From Gammaproteobacteria bacterium (GTDB lineage: Bacteria > Pseudomonadota > Gammaproteobacteria > Burkholderiales > Gallionellaceae), in assembly GCA_018813765.1 (NCBI GenBank), contig JAHJBC010000007.1:233053-297052 (forward strand): 64,000 bases of DNA, read 5' to 3'. The notes beneath the pieces were generated by a model. That model was not told where the DNA came from. It worked only from the letters and a program-made list of their open reading frames with translations, and searched no databases. This document shows positions 19,245 through 29,069 of the stretch, piece after piece. The stretch's first letter is position 1, and every line of letters starts with the position of its first letter. The translations under genes were made by a program, and so were the position numbers.

Positions 19245-21284
19245 CTATTTTTCGGCGCGATTAAATACGCCATCCCAATCCGGGGCCGGAGGGTTCAGTT
19301 TAAAGTAATCGCACCGCTCGATGTATATTTTGCTCGGCTTGTCCTCGGGAACGCCTTCCAGAACCGCCTCGAAACCGGCCCGCGCCTTGCCCCATTCCCT
19401 CGCGCGATACAGCGCCAGGGCCGCGCCAAAACGTTCTGCCAGCACATTATCCAGCCTGGAGAGCCCATCCAGCGGCTCGTAAATTGTAACGGGTAATTGC
19501 TTGCCCACGACGCGTATCTTGTCCAATTCCCTATACCCGCAAAATTCGCGGGTCTTTTTATAGGTTTCCTCGCCCACCAGATAAGCTATACCGTAATACT
19601 TCGCCGTACTTTCCAGTCGTGCCGCCTGGTTCACCGTGTCACCGATGACCGTGTATTCCATCTTTTTGCCCGCCAGCCCGACATTGCCGGCCACAACCTC
19701 GCCGGACTGCAAGCCGCCACGAATGGTGAATGGCTCCAGACCCTCCGCCTGCCATTGCGCGCGCAACTCACCCATGCGCTTGTTGATCGCCTTGATGCAC
19801 TCGATGGCCAGTTTGGCATGGTCGGGTTGCGCCAGTGGCGCACCCCAGTAAGCCATGATGCCGTCGCCGATGAACTTGTCGATGGTGCCGTCATGCTGCT
19901 CGATCACCTGCACCATCGCCCCCAGATAACCATTGAGCCTCGACACCACCTCCTGCGGCGGGTGCGATTCGCTGAACGAGGTGAAACCCTTGATGTCGGT
20001 AAACAACACGGTCACTTCCTTGTTGTCACCGCCGATCTTGGCCGCTTCCGGGTCTTTTTCCAGTCTTGCAACCAGCTTGGGCGAAAGATAGCTGGAGAAC
20101 ATCGAACGCATCTCGCGCGCGTCCCGTTCCAGCACCAGATAGCGGAACCCGCCGCCGACCAGCACGGCAAGAATCGCCGACATGGCCGGATAGATCATGT
20201 TGATCCAGTGGCCGGCGTTGAACATGTAATAGGTGAACCAGAGGTAGCCCGCCAGCAGCAATGCTGTGGCCGGAATCGCGCCGTACAGGCGCAAGCGCGT
20301 CGTCAGGAAAAACGCCAAGCCGCCCATCATCACGATGAACACCATATCGATCAGCGCCTCAGGCCCGCCCTGATTGATATAGCGTTCGTTGATGATGTTG
20401 TCGGCGACGGTAGCGTGGATCTCAACCCCAGGCGTATTGCCGTCGAACGGCGTCACCCGCATATCGTAGATACCCAGTGCCGTCGCACCGACAAACAGTA
20501 TCTTCCCCTTCAGCTCGGCAGCAGGAACTCGCCCCATTGCAACATCGGCAAAAGAATATCGTGGATAGACTCCGGGCCCCCCCACGTAGTTGATCCACAT
20601 CCGGTACTGCTCGCTCACCGGGATACGGCGCTCACCGAGAGCGATGTCGAAATCCTCGGGGACGATCTCTTTCTCCCCCAGCACCATCTTGGCGGCCATC
20701 AAGCCGAGCGAGGCAAACTGCTCTCCGTCCTTTTCGATCAACAGCGGGATGCGGCGCATCACACCATCATCATCCGGCATCTGGTTGATGAGTCCGATCC
20801 CTGCTATGCCGCGCTCGATCTCGGGGATACTGCGAGTGATAGAAACCGCACTATCCCCTTTGAAATGAATTGCAGCCGCCAGCACGACATTACCCGCTCG
20901 CCTGGCCGACTCGGCAAAGCGCCTGTCATTTGCCGCATTTTCGCGCTCGGGAAAAAATGCATCGAACAGCACCACCTTTGCTTTGGCGGCTGACAATCTG
21001 TCGATCAGCATCGCATAACGATCACGGCTCCACGGGTAACGCCCCAGTTCGGCGATACTCTTGTCGTCGATGGCGATGATAGCGATGTTCGGATCTGGCG
21101 TGACCGGCCCGCGCAGGCTCTTGAAACGAAGGTCGTAGGTCTTGGCCTCAAAGGCCTCAAGAAAGGAATTCTGTGTGTAAAAAAGGAACAGGACGCTGAA
21201 GATCGAAGCTATTGCAAGAAACAGGGAAAGCGCAGTCGTATTCCCGCGCAGCAGCAATTTTTTCCAAAATGGCATAGTGGCCAT
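19245..21284 (-). CDS. CHASE2-domain adenylate cyclase
   Basis: A 679-residue inner membrane class III nucleotide cyclase. One N-terminal helix (about 15-38) leads to a periplasmic CHASE2 sensor domain (about 45-310), then three closely spaced membrane helices (about 315-395), a cyclase domain (about 420-600) with metal site LFTDIKGFTSFSE, GDGIMAYWGAP and KMEYTVIGDTVNQAARLES, and a short C-terminal helical tail. The Lys and Asp in KMEYTVIGD favour ATP over GTP. It leads the unit with the large NHL/transglutaminase-like protein, a pairing that suggests cAMP signalling tied to envelope sensing. Confidence 0.88.
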   Translation of the reverse strand: MATMPFWKKLLLRGNTTALSLFLAIASIFSVLFLFYTQNSFLEAFEAKTYDLRFKSLRGPVTPDPNIAIIAIDDKSIAELGRYPWSRDRYAMLIDRLSAAKAKVVLFDAFFPERENAANDRRFAESARRAGNVVLAAAIHFKGDSAVSITRSIPEIERGIAGIGLINQMPDDDGVMRRIPLLIEKDGEQFASLGLMAAKMVLGEKEIVPEDFDIALGERRIPVSEQYRMWINYVGGPGVYPRYSFADVAMGRVPAAELKGKILFVGATALGIYDMRVTPFDGNTPGVEIHATVADNIINERYINQGGPEALIDMVFIVMMGGLAFFLTTRLRLYGAIPATALLLAGYLWFTYYMFNAGHWINMIYPAMSAILAVLVGGGFRYLVLERDAREMRSMFSSYLSPKLVARLEKDPEAAKIGGDNKEVTVLFTDIKGFTSFSESHPPQEVVSRLNGYLGAMVQVIEQHDGTIDKFIGDGIMAYWGAPLAQPDHAKLAIECIKAINKRMGELRAQWQAEGLEPFTIRGGLQSGEVVAGNVGLAGKKMEYTVIGDTVNQAARLESTAKYYGIAYLVGEETYKKTREFCGYRELDKIRVVGKQLPVTIYEPLDGLSRLDNVLAERFGAALALYRAREWGKARAGFEAVLEGVPEDKPSKIYIERCDYFKLNPPAPDWDGVFNRAEK

Positions 21285-21374
21285 GTTTGTTCTCCCCGAT
21301 ACAGACTGAAGCTGCCCCCTTGCGCTTCATTCGCCGCAATGATGCCATAGCTGGATACATCGAGGCTGAAAATG

Positions 21375-21406
21375 AAAAAAGCCCAACTTCAAGTTGAGCT
21401 TTTTTG
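21375..21406 (-). terminator. Rho-independent terminator of tRNA-Phe
   Basis: On the minus strand a hairpin with arms GCTCAACTT and AAGTTGGGC is followed by a run of T residues. It starts 6 bp beyond the 3' end of the tRNA gene. The A-rich flank on the other side means it could also work on the plus strand. Confidence 0.75.
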
Positions 21407-21411
21407 AATCC

Positions 21412-21487
21412 TGGTGGCTCGGGGCGGAATCGAACCACCGACACGCGGATTTTCAATCCGCTGCTCTACCAACTGAGCTACCGAGCC
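21412..21487 (-). tRNA. tRNA-Phe (anticodon GAA)
   Basis: A 76 nt cloverleaf on the minus strand. The acceptor stem is GGCTCGG paired with CCGAGCC, the D arm is GCTCAGTTGGTAGAGC, the anticodon arm is GCGGA-TTGAAAA-TCCGC with anticodon GAA, the T arm contains GGTTCGATTCC, and the 3' CCA is encoded. A terminator follows directly. All elements fit without mismatch. Confidence 0.97.
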
Positions 21488-21570
21488 GTTATTGCATCCA
21501 TCCCAAGCGGGGTGGGTAAAACGAAGGCGCGCATTGTAGCGGCAAGCCGCAATGCGGGCAATAAAAATAA

Positions 21571-21648
21571 CGAACCCCGCTCATGGCGGGGTTCGTTGGG
21601 TGCTACTTAGTGCCTTGGGGCAAATTACATCATGCCGGACGCACCACC
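21571..21648. repeat. Second copy of the groL 3' end and its terminator
   Basis: This stretch repeats, with a few changes, the sequence at 25828-25905, which holds the groL terminator hairpin, 25 bp of spacer and the last codons of groL (ending ATG ATG TAA). Here the minus-strand reading ends GGASGMM-stop instead of GMGGMM-stop. The hairpin ACGAACCCCGC/GCGGGGTTCGT at 21570-21596 is followed on the minus strand by ATTTTTATT and may still terminate transcription. The copies are in direct orientation and bracket about 4.2 kb. This is a duplication scar or remnant of a second groL. Confidence 0.8.
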
Positions 21649-21666
21649 AATATTCCTCGGAATATT
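21649..21666. repeat. Perfect 18 bp palindrome at the edge of the groL-like repeat
   Basis: AATATTCC and GGAATATT form perfect arms around a 2 bp centre. The palindrome abuts the point where similarity to groL stops, so it may mark a recombination or integration joint. It could also be chance in an AT-rich patch. Confidence 0.6.
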
Positions 21667-21732
21667 GATCGTAGTAGTGAGTGTGTCCTCGTCGCCACTT
21701 CCACTGCCCCATCCCACCACGGCTGACTTTCG

Positions 21733-21882
21733 CTAAGCCACGTCCGCCATTGCCACGGACTGGGCGGCAGTCACAATCGGAATGCCTTCGAAGCGCTTGA
21801 TGATCAGCAGATGCTTGCGATCTTCCGACACGATCAAGTATGCCTTGGCCGCCTGAGCGGCGGATAGCACTGCGTCATCGTC
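21733..21882 (-). pseudogene. Remnant of a PIN-domain toxin (C-terminal third)
   Basis: Forty-nine residues before a TAG stop read as the end of a PIN ribonuclease toxin: DDDAVLSAAQAAKAYLIVSE, then HLLIIKRFEGIPIVTAA. In intact VapC-like toxins of this group these correspond to the acidic metal-binding block, the LIVSGD motif and the final strand. Here the aspartate of LIVSGD is replaced by SEDRKH sequence and the first two thirds of the domain are missing. The frame continues upstream only as noncoding residues. A decayed type II toxin. Confidence 0.6.
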
Positions 21883-22015
21883 GACATCTGCGCACCGCAT
21901 CCACTTCCACCTGAATTTCATCCATCGACATCGGCTTGCTGCCCGCTGCCGTCGCGCGTGCTGCGACGGCCAGGAGCGTCTGCGCCGCATGGGGTACGCC
22001 ACCCGGCTGTGCCTC
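21875..22015 (-). pseudogene. Remnant of a type II antitoxin C-terminus
   Basis: In the frame next to that of the PIN remnant, the minus strand encodes a tail ending SMDEIQVEVDAVRRCRR-stop. This resembles the toxin-binding C-terminus of Phd/YefM or AbrB-type antitoxins (usual form DEIQAEVDAVRAARR). No start codon or DNA-binding domain is present because the frame runs directly into the end of the GGDEF-EAL gene. It overlaps the toxin remnant by 8 bp, as expected for an ancestral antitoxin-toxin pair that lost its outer parts by deletion. Confidence 0.5.
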
Positions 22016-24101
22016 AGTGGCCGCCGCCGGCACGCAGGGGGTGCGCGCCCTGGCGGGCCAGGAGCGCCTCGGCGTCCCGTGCCGTCATCGGGTGGCCGTA
22101 CAGATAGCCTTGCGCCTTGGCGCAGCCGGCCCCCATGAGGAAGTCGGCCTGCTCCTGCCGCTCGACGCCTTCGGCCAGCACGTCCATGTTCAGGCCGTGC
22201 GCCATGGCGATGATGGCTTTGACGATCTCGGCGTCGTCGGTACCGCCGGGTATGCTGCGCACGAAGGACTGGTCGATCTTGAGCTTGGTGATGGGCAGGT
22301 GCTTCAGGTAGGCCAGCGAGGAATAGCCGGTGCCGAAGTCGTCGATGGCGATCTCGATGCCCATGGCACCGAGGTCGTTGAGCAAGGCGGCGCTTTCGTC
22401 CTGGTTGCGCATGATCAGGCCTTCGGTGACCTCCAGCTCCAGCCATTCCGGCCGACAGCCCGTTTCCTCGATGACGCGCTTGACGGCGGCCAGGGTCTGA
22501 CCCTGCGTGATTTGCTTGCCGGCCAGGTTGACGGCCATTCGGCCCGGTGCGAAGCCGCGACCGTACCAGTCGGCCATCTGGCGCGCTGCGGTTTCCAGCA
22601 CCCAGTCGCCGATCTGGATGATGAGACCGGTCTCTTCCGCGATGGGGATGAAGCTGGCCGGCGAGACGAGGCCGAAGTCCTTGTGTCGCCAGCGGATCAG
22701 CGCCTCGAAGCCGAGCAGCGCGCCGTCGGCCATGTTCACCTGCGGCTGGTAGAAGAGTTCGAATTCGTTGAGTTCGAGCGCCTTGCGCAGGTTGGTCTCC
22801 AGCTTCACCCGCTCGTAGGCCGAGCGCGTCATCTCGCTGGTGTAGAACTGGTAGTTGTTCTTGCCCTCGTCCTTGGCCTTGTACATCGCCGAATCGGCGT
22901 TGCGCAGCAGGACTTCGGCGTTCTTGGCATCGTCGGGGAACAGGCTGATGCCGATGCTGCAGGTCAGGTAAAGCTCCTGCCGCCCGACGCGGAGCGGCTC
23001 GGCCATGCGGGCGATGAGGCTAGCGGCCGCCCGCTCGACGGCCTCGCGCGATTCCGGTGCCTCGATGAGCACGGTGAACTCGTCACCGCCCAGCCGCGCG
23101 AAAACTTCCTCGCGGTCGGCGCTGCGCCGGAAGCGCCGGGAAAGCGACTTCAGCACTTCGTCGCCAACCGTGTGCCCCAGGGAATCATTGATTTCCTTGA
23201 AGCGGTCGAGGTCGATGAACAGGAGCGCCAGCTGCTGCTTGTTCCGCCGGGCGCTCTTGACCGCCATGCGCAAGTGTTCGAGGAACATCAGCCGGTTCGG
23301 TAGCCCGGTCAGGACATCATGGTGCGCCAGGTGGTCGAGCGTATCGCGCTGCACCTCAAGGTTCTGCTGGCGGACTTCGATCTCGGCCAGCGCTTCCGAG
23401 AGATTACCCTGGATGCGCAGCAGTTCGCGCTCGGCGCGGCCGGTGAGCCGGAAGATCACCACCGCGAAGGCGCACAGCGCCAGCAGGGCGATGCTGGCGA
23501 CGCTGAACAACAACAGTTTGAGACGCAACAACTGGCGGGCGCCGTCGTTCTGCATGCGGTGGTTCAGGGTTTGCAGGTCGTCGAGCAGGAAACTCTGGCG
23601 CTGCTGAAGGAAGTCGATGGCGTTGACCAGCGTGCGCACAGCGACGTAGTACTCGCCGCTCTCGTTGGAATTGAGTCCCTCGCCCAGGCGGCGCAGCAGA
23701 GACTTCTCCATCAGGTTGCTATCGCTGAACAGCGGGTTGGCCAGTTGTCGGCGGATGTCGGCAGTTTCGGTGCCGATGGTGGCCCACGATTGCCCGATTT
23801 CCCCCGCCTCTACGCCTGCCACCTCGGTCAGCCGCGCGAGGTCGTTGCCGAATTCATCCACCGCGGCCGCCCAGGCCGTCTTCTGCTTGACCAGTTCCGT
23901 AGTGGTCAACAGGCGCTCGGTCTGGTATTTCAGGGCGAGGATCGAATCGTAGGCATCTTCCACCACCCGCTGCTTCTCGACCACGGTGCCGTAGCTGAAC
24001 AACAGATAGGCGACCAGCGCTCCGACGGCGAGCGCGCCGGAGATGAGCACGGCGAAGCCGTAGATCGAGATGTTGCGGATGCTGGGCTGGCGATTGGGCA
24101 C
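22014..24101 (-). CDS. Membrane GGDEF-EAL protein (c-di-GMP turnover)
   Basis: A protein of about 695 residues with an N-terminal membrane helix (about 8-30), a periplasmic helical sensor region (about 31-180), a second helix (about 185-210), a coiled coil, a GGDEF domain (ARLGGDEFTVLIE intact) and an EAL domain (EALIRW, then DDFGTGYSSLAYLK and KIDQSFV intact). Both synthesis and hydrolysis of c-di-GMP are therefore possible. The start is uncertain: GTG at 24101 is used, and a TTG at 24119 overlaps the stop of the solute-binding gene upstream. The operon partner suggests that ligand binding in the periplasm controls it. Confidence 0.85.
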   Translation of the reverse strand: MPNRQPSIRNISIYGFAVLISGALAVGALVAYLLFSYGTVVEKQRVVEDAYDSILALKYQTERLLTTTELVKQKTAWAAAVDEFGNDLARLTEVAGVEAGEIGQSWATIGTETADIRRQLANPLFSDSNLMEKSLLRRLGEGLNSNESGEYYVAVRTLVNAIDFLQQRQSFLLDDLQTLNHRMQNDGARQLLRLKLLLFSVASIALLALCAFAVVIFRLTGRAERELLRIQGNLSEALAEIEVRQQNLEVQRDTLDHLAHHDVLTGLPNRLMFLEHLRMAVKSARRNKQQLALLFIDLDRFKEINDSLGHTVGDEVLKSLSRRFRRSADREEVFARLGGDEFTVLIEAPESREAVERAAASLIARMAEPLRVGRQELYLTCSIGISLFPDDAKNAEVLLRNADSAMYKAKDEGKNNYQFYTSEMTRSAYERVKLETNLRKALELNEFELFYQPQVNMADGALLGFEALIRWRHKDFGLVSPASFIPIAEETGLIIQIGDWVLETAARQMADWYGRGFAPGRMAVNLAGKQITQGQTLAAVKRVIEETGCRPEWLELEVTEGLIMRNQDESAALLNDLGAMGIEIAIDDFGTGYSSLAYLKHLPITKLKIDQSFVRSIPGGTDDAEIVKAIIAMAHGLNMDVLAEGVERQEQADFLMGAGCAKAQGYLYGHPMTARDAEALLARQGAHPLRAGGGH

Positions 24102-24115
24102 GAGCAGGTCTGGTA

Positions 24116-25600
24116 TCAATAATCGATGTTGAGGGAGGCTCGATAGTAAGCGACCTGCTTGTCGCGACCGAGCCGATCGGTGATTTTCTCCCATTCGGCG
24201 GCGGCTTGGACCAAGGCCTGCTTGGCGCTCAGTTCGCGCGTTACGGCCTTGTAGGCGATGGCGTCGAAGGCCTGGTAGTACTCGCCAGCACCGGGGATCG
24301 TAATGTCGTAGACGACATTCGGATTCGACAGCGATTGGGTGATCGCCTGCAGGTAGGCGCGCGCCGATTCGGTCGCGAAGCCGGACTGGTTCCAGGCGGC
24401 CGGGTCGGCGAAGTGCGAGCGCCGCGACGGATTCACCGCCGTGCCGCTCATTGCGGTCAGCTTCCGGGTCAGTTCCTTCGAGGTCATGTGGGCGGCGAAC
24501 TCGAAGGCCAGTTCCTTGTGCTTGGACGCGCGGCTGACAAAGAAGGTCCAGTTGCCGCTGATTGACGAGACCTGGTTCGACCGCTTGTCCCAGCGGCCCG
24601 CGCGGGCGTCGAACACCTCGGCGCTGCCGGGCAACTGGGCGTAGCCGATGACATCCTTGACCACGGACACCGGCGAAGCCACCGCATGCACGCCCATGTC
24701 GGCCCAGTCGATGGCCATGGCCACCTGGCCGGAAACGAAGGCGTTACGCACGTCGTGCCCGGCGAAGTTGGCCATGCCGGGCGGGCCGAACTTCATCGTG
24801 TCCACCCAGGTCTGCAACGCGCGCACGAAGCCCGGATTGTCGATGCGCGGCTTCAGGGTCACGGGATCGAAGTAGTAGGCGGGATCGTCCGGATGCTTGG
24901 CGAACGCCGCCGCCTGGGCGAAGAACTGGAGCGCCGAAATGTCGCCCTTGATCCGGTTGCCGGCGACGCCGTAGTCGGGCTTGCCGTCGCCGCTCCAGTC
25001 CCAGCCGGTAAAGAACTCGGCGATGTCGCGGAATTCCTTCCAGGTCGCCGGCGGCGCCAGGTCGTAGCCATAGCGCTTTCTGAAACGGGCCTGATATTCC
25101 GTGTTGGCGAACAGATCCTTGCGGTAGTAGAGGTTGATGCAGTCGCCGTCGTAGGGCAGGCCGTAGGCCACCTTGTTCCAGGACAGCACCGTATTGCGAT
25201 AGATGGGCAGCACATCGTCCCAGTCGATCTTGCGCTTGACCGCTTCCGGCACCGGTTCGATATGGTTGCCGCCGAGCAGCGTGCCGCTCCACATGGAAAT
25301 CGCCACATAGATGTCAAAGTTGGTGTCCGGGGATTTCAGCGACTGGTCGATCTTCTCGATGGTCTCGTTCCAGCCCGGCGTCAGCACCCGCACCTTGGCG
25401 CCGGTGCGCGCCTCGAAGGCATCGACCTCATCCAGTATTGGCCCGCGGATCAGTCGGGCGTCGAGCTTTGGCACGATGACGTAGATCGACTGGCCCTCGA
25501 ACGGCCGGGCTTTCGGTCCGGTCGGCGCGTCGGTTTCCGGGCTGCAGCCGGACGTCAGAAACAAGGCCGAAGCGGCCAGCGCTAACCCAATACGTTTCAC
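24116..25600 (-). CDS. Extracellular solute-binding lipoprotein (family 1, sugar type)
   Basis: A 494-residue protein starts at a GTG preceded by the strong ribosome binding site GGGAGGA. The signal peptide ends in LTSGC, a lipobox. The mature part has the periplasmic binding protein type II layout, with DIYVAISMWSGTLLGGNHIEPVPE and PYDGDCINLYYRKDLF, as in MalE-like sugar binding proteins. No transporter permease or ATPase gene is nearby; the only partner is the GGDEF-EAL gene, 14 bp or less downstream. It may act as a ligand sensor rather than a transport component. Sequence is GC-richer than the surroundings by eye. Confidence 0.85.
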   Translation of the reverse strand: MKRIGLALAASALFLTSGCSPETDAPTGPKARPFEGQSIYVIVPKLDARLIRGPILDEVDAFEARTGAKVRVLTPGWNETIEKIDQSLKSPDTNFDIYVAISMWSGTLLGGNHIEPVPEAVKRKIDWDDVLPIYRNTVLSWNKVAYGLPYDGDCINLYYRKDLFANTEYQARFRKRYGYDLAPPATWKEFRDIAEFFTGWDWSGDGKPDYGVAGNRIKGDISALQFFAQAAAFAKHPDDPAYYFDPVTLKPRIDNPGFVRALQTWVDTMKFGPPGMANFAGHDVRNAFVSGQVAMAIDWADMGVHAVASPVSVVKDVIGYAQLPGSAEVFDARAGRWDKRSNQVSSISGNWTFFVSRASKHKELAFEFAAHMTSKELTRKLTAMSGTAVNPSRRSHFADPAAWNQSGFATESARAYLQAITQSLSNPNVVYDITIPGAGEYYQAFDAIAYKAVTRELSAKQALVQAAAEWEKITDRLGRDKQVAYYRASLNIDY

Positions 25601-25660
25601 AATGGAATCCTCCCGGTCAAACTTGGCGGCCGACCGCAAACACCCGCGCGGACGTGCCAT

Positions 25661-25819
25661 TTGCCAAGGCCATTGATTTTAGTCCTTATGGGCCATAAAA
25701 AGGAAAGGGAATCCTCCTTCGACAAGCTCAGGACAGGCCAAGCCCTCTGGTGGAACTACCAAGCAATCGACTAAGCCAGCAAGCTGGCAAGCCGCTGCTT
25801 GTCCCAGAGGGAGAGGGGT
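25661..25819. repeat. Spacer with a fragment of a common proteobacterial intergenic repeat
   Basis: The stretch CTTCGACAAGCTCAGGACA at about 25718-25736 matches the core of a short palindromic repeat I recognise from many beta- and gammaproteobacterial genomes. It lies between the promoter of the solute-binding gene and the groL terminator. No gene is visible. Confidence 0.4.
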
Positions 25820-25853
25820 AAAAAAAACGAACCCCGCTTTTGGCGGGGTTCGT
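25820..25853 (-). terminator. Rho-independent terminator of groL
   Basis: On the minus strand the hairpin ACGAACCCCGC/GCGGGGTTCGT with loop CAAAA-like centre is followed by eight T residues. It begins 30 bp after the groL stop codon. An almost identical hairpin is found at 21570-21596. Confidence 0.92.
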
Positions 25854-25882
25854 CGGATACTACTCAGTGCCTTGGGGGCAAA

Positions 25883-27538
<1,656 letters not shown>

Positions 27539-27682
27539 CTAAGAAAATTCAATTCTGTTGAGTCAGGTTCAAAGCTAAGGTGAGACAAGGCGGCAACGAA
27601 CTCGCGACGCAGACAGTGCAAGCAGGCACGGCAAGGAGCGAGTGAGGCGCCAACGCGGTATCACCGACGATTTGAGCCTGGA

Positions 27683-27973
27683 TCAGGCTTCAACGATGCC
27701 GATGATGTCGTCTTCGCGCATGGTCATATATTCCTGGCCATCCATCTTGAAGGCCTGGCCGGCATACTTGCCGAACAACACCTTGTCACCGACCTTGACT
27801 GTCATGGCCTGCAATTTGCCGTCGTCGCCGACCTTGCCCTTGCCCACGGCGATGATCTCACCTTGATCGGGCTTTTCGGTGGCCGCATCGGGAATCACGA
27901 TGCCGGACGCGGTCTTGCGCTCTTCTTCCATGCGCTTGACGATGACGCGATCATTCAATGGACGAATCTTCAT
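27683..27973 (-). CDS. groS: Co-chaperonin GroES (10 kDa)
   Basis: A 96-residue lid protein of the GroEL chamber. It starts [14 protein letters not shown], carries the mobile-loop region [15 protein letters not shown] and ends with [12 protein letters not shown], as in other proteobacteria. First gene of groES-groEL, with a CIRCE operator 58 bp upstream of its start. Confidence 0.97.
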   Translation of the reverse strand: MKIRPLNDRVIVKRMEEERKTASGIVIPDAATEKPDQGEIIAVGKGKVGDDGKLQAMTVKVGDKVLFGKYAGQAFKMDGQEYMTMREDDIIGIVEA

Positions 27974-28030
27974 GCTTTGTCTCCTAGTAGAATCAGTGAG
28001 TTGATCGAGTGCGAAGGCCGCAAGCGCAAA

Positions 28031-28057
28031 TTAGCACTCACGACCAGCGACTGCTAA
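28031..28057 (-). promoter_or_regulatory. CIRCE operator (HrcA binding site) upstream of groES
   Basis: TTAGCACTC is separated by exactly 9 bp from GACTGCTAA, which differs by a single base from the perfect inverted repeat GAGTGCTAA. This is the standard CIRCE spacing. The site lies 58 bp upstream of groS and implies repression by HrcA and release on heat stress. Confidence 0.93.
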
Positions 28058-28116
28058 TGATAGGGGCTATGCCCTCTTATTTCAAGCTTGATGAGAATCA
28101 TGGCTATCCGGGCGGG

Positions 28117-29013
28117 TCAGCCGAACAGGTCTTTCAGCGCTTCTTCCAGTCCGCTGAAGCGAAACGAGTTGCCCGCTGCCAGCATCCTTGTCGGGAGTAC
28201 GCGTTGCCCTTCCAGCAGCAGGCTGGCGGATTCGCCCAGGCTCAGCTTCAGCAAGGAGGAGGGTGCCACGAACGGCGCCGGGCGGCGCAGCACGGCGGCA
28301 AGCGTTTTCGTGAATTCCCTGTTGGTCACAGGCTCGGGCGAGGTCATGTTGAATGCGCCGCGCATCTGCTCGTCTCGTAGCAGCCTCAGCACCAGTGCGA
28401 CGTAGTCGTCGATATGGATCCAGCTCATCCACTGCTTGCCATCGCCCACACGCGCACCCATGCCCAATTTGAAAGGTGGCGCCATGCGCCCGAGCAGACC
28501 GCCATCCCGGCTCAGGATCAGGCCGGTGCGCAACAGGCACACGCGCACGCCATGTTGTTCTGCTGCCAGCGCTGCCGCTTCCCAGTCCACGCACAGCCGC
28601 GCGGGAAAGTCCGTGCCCGCCCCGGAGTCTTCGTTCAGTTCCTCCTCACCGCGACCGCCGTAATAGCCGATGGCCGAGCCGCTCAGCAGTACCGATGGCT
28701 TCTGTGTGGCCGCTGCGATGCGCTGCACCAATTCCTCTGTCAGTGCGATACGGCTGTCGCGCAGCACCTGCTTGCGCGACTCTGTCCAGCGCGCATCCAC
28801 GATGGGTTCGCCCGCCAGATTGATCACCGCATCGAAAGTCCGCTGCGGTAGCCACTCCCCCAGCTTTGCCATTGCCTGCACCGCTGAACCGCATTTGACC
28901 GCCACCGTCTCCGGCTTGCGACTTAGCACCGTCAGTTGATGCCTCTCGGCCAGCAGAACCTTGCACAACTGCCGTCCAATCAGTCCAGTCCCGCCCGTGA
29001 TCAGGATACGCAT
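28117..29013 (-). CDS. TIGR01777-family NAD-dependent epimerase/dehydratase
   Basis: A 298-residue protein with the extended SDR start MRILITGGTGLIGRQL (NAD-binding GxxGxxG), VINLAGEPI, SGSAIGYYGGRG and a C-terminal conserved domain ending LKDLFG. These features define the YfcH/SulA-like family of unknown substrate. The start at 29013 gives the canonical N-terminus; the frame continues 16 codons upstream. It is divergent from bioA with 56 bp between them. Confidence 0.88.
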   Translation of the reverse strand: MRILITGGTGLIGRQLCKVLLAERHQLTVLSRKPETVAVKCGSAVQAMAKLGEWLPQRTFDAVINLAGEPIVDARWTESRKQVLRDSRIALTEELVQRIAAATQKPSVLLSGSAIGYYGGRGEEELNEDSGAGTDFPARLCVDWEAAALAAEQHGVRVCLLRTGLILSRDGGLLGRMAPPFKLGMGARVGDGKQWMSWIHIDDYVALVLRLLRDEQMRGAFNMTSPEPVTNREFTKTLAAVLRRPAPFVAPSSLLKLSLGESASLLLEGQRVLPTRMLAAGNSFRFSGLEEALKDLFG

Positions 29014-29069
29014 GGCAACCTCCGGAAAATGAACTCGACATACATATCTTACTCCGCGCAAAGTCCGTT

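Noticed and set aside
21733..22446. Single 237-residue protein on the minus strand
   Set aside because: Most of it is an off-frame reading of the EAL domain. Only its last 49 residues look like a real, decayed PIN toxin.
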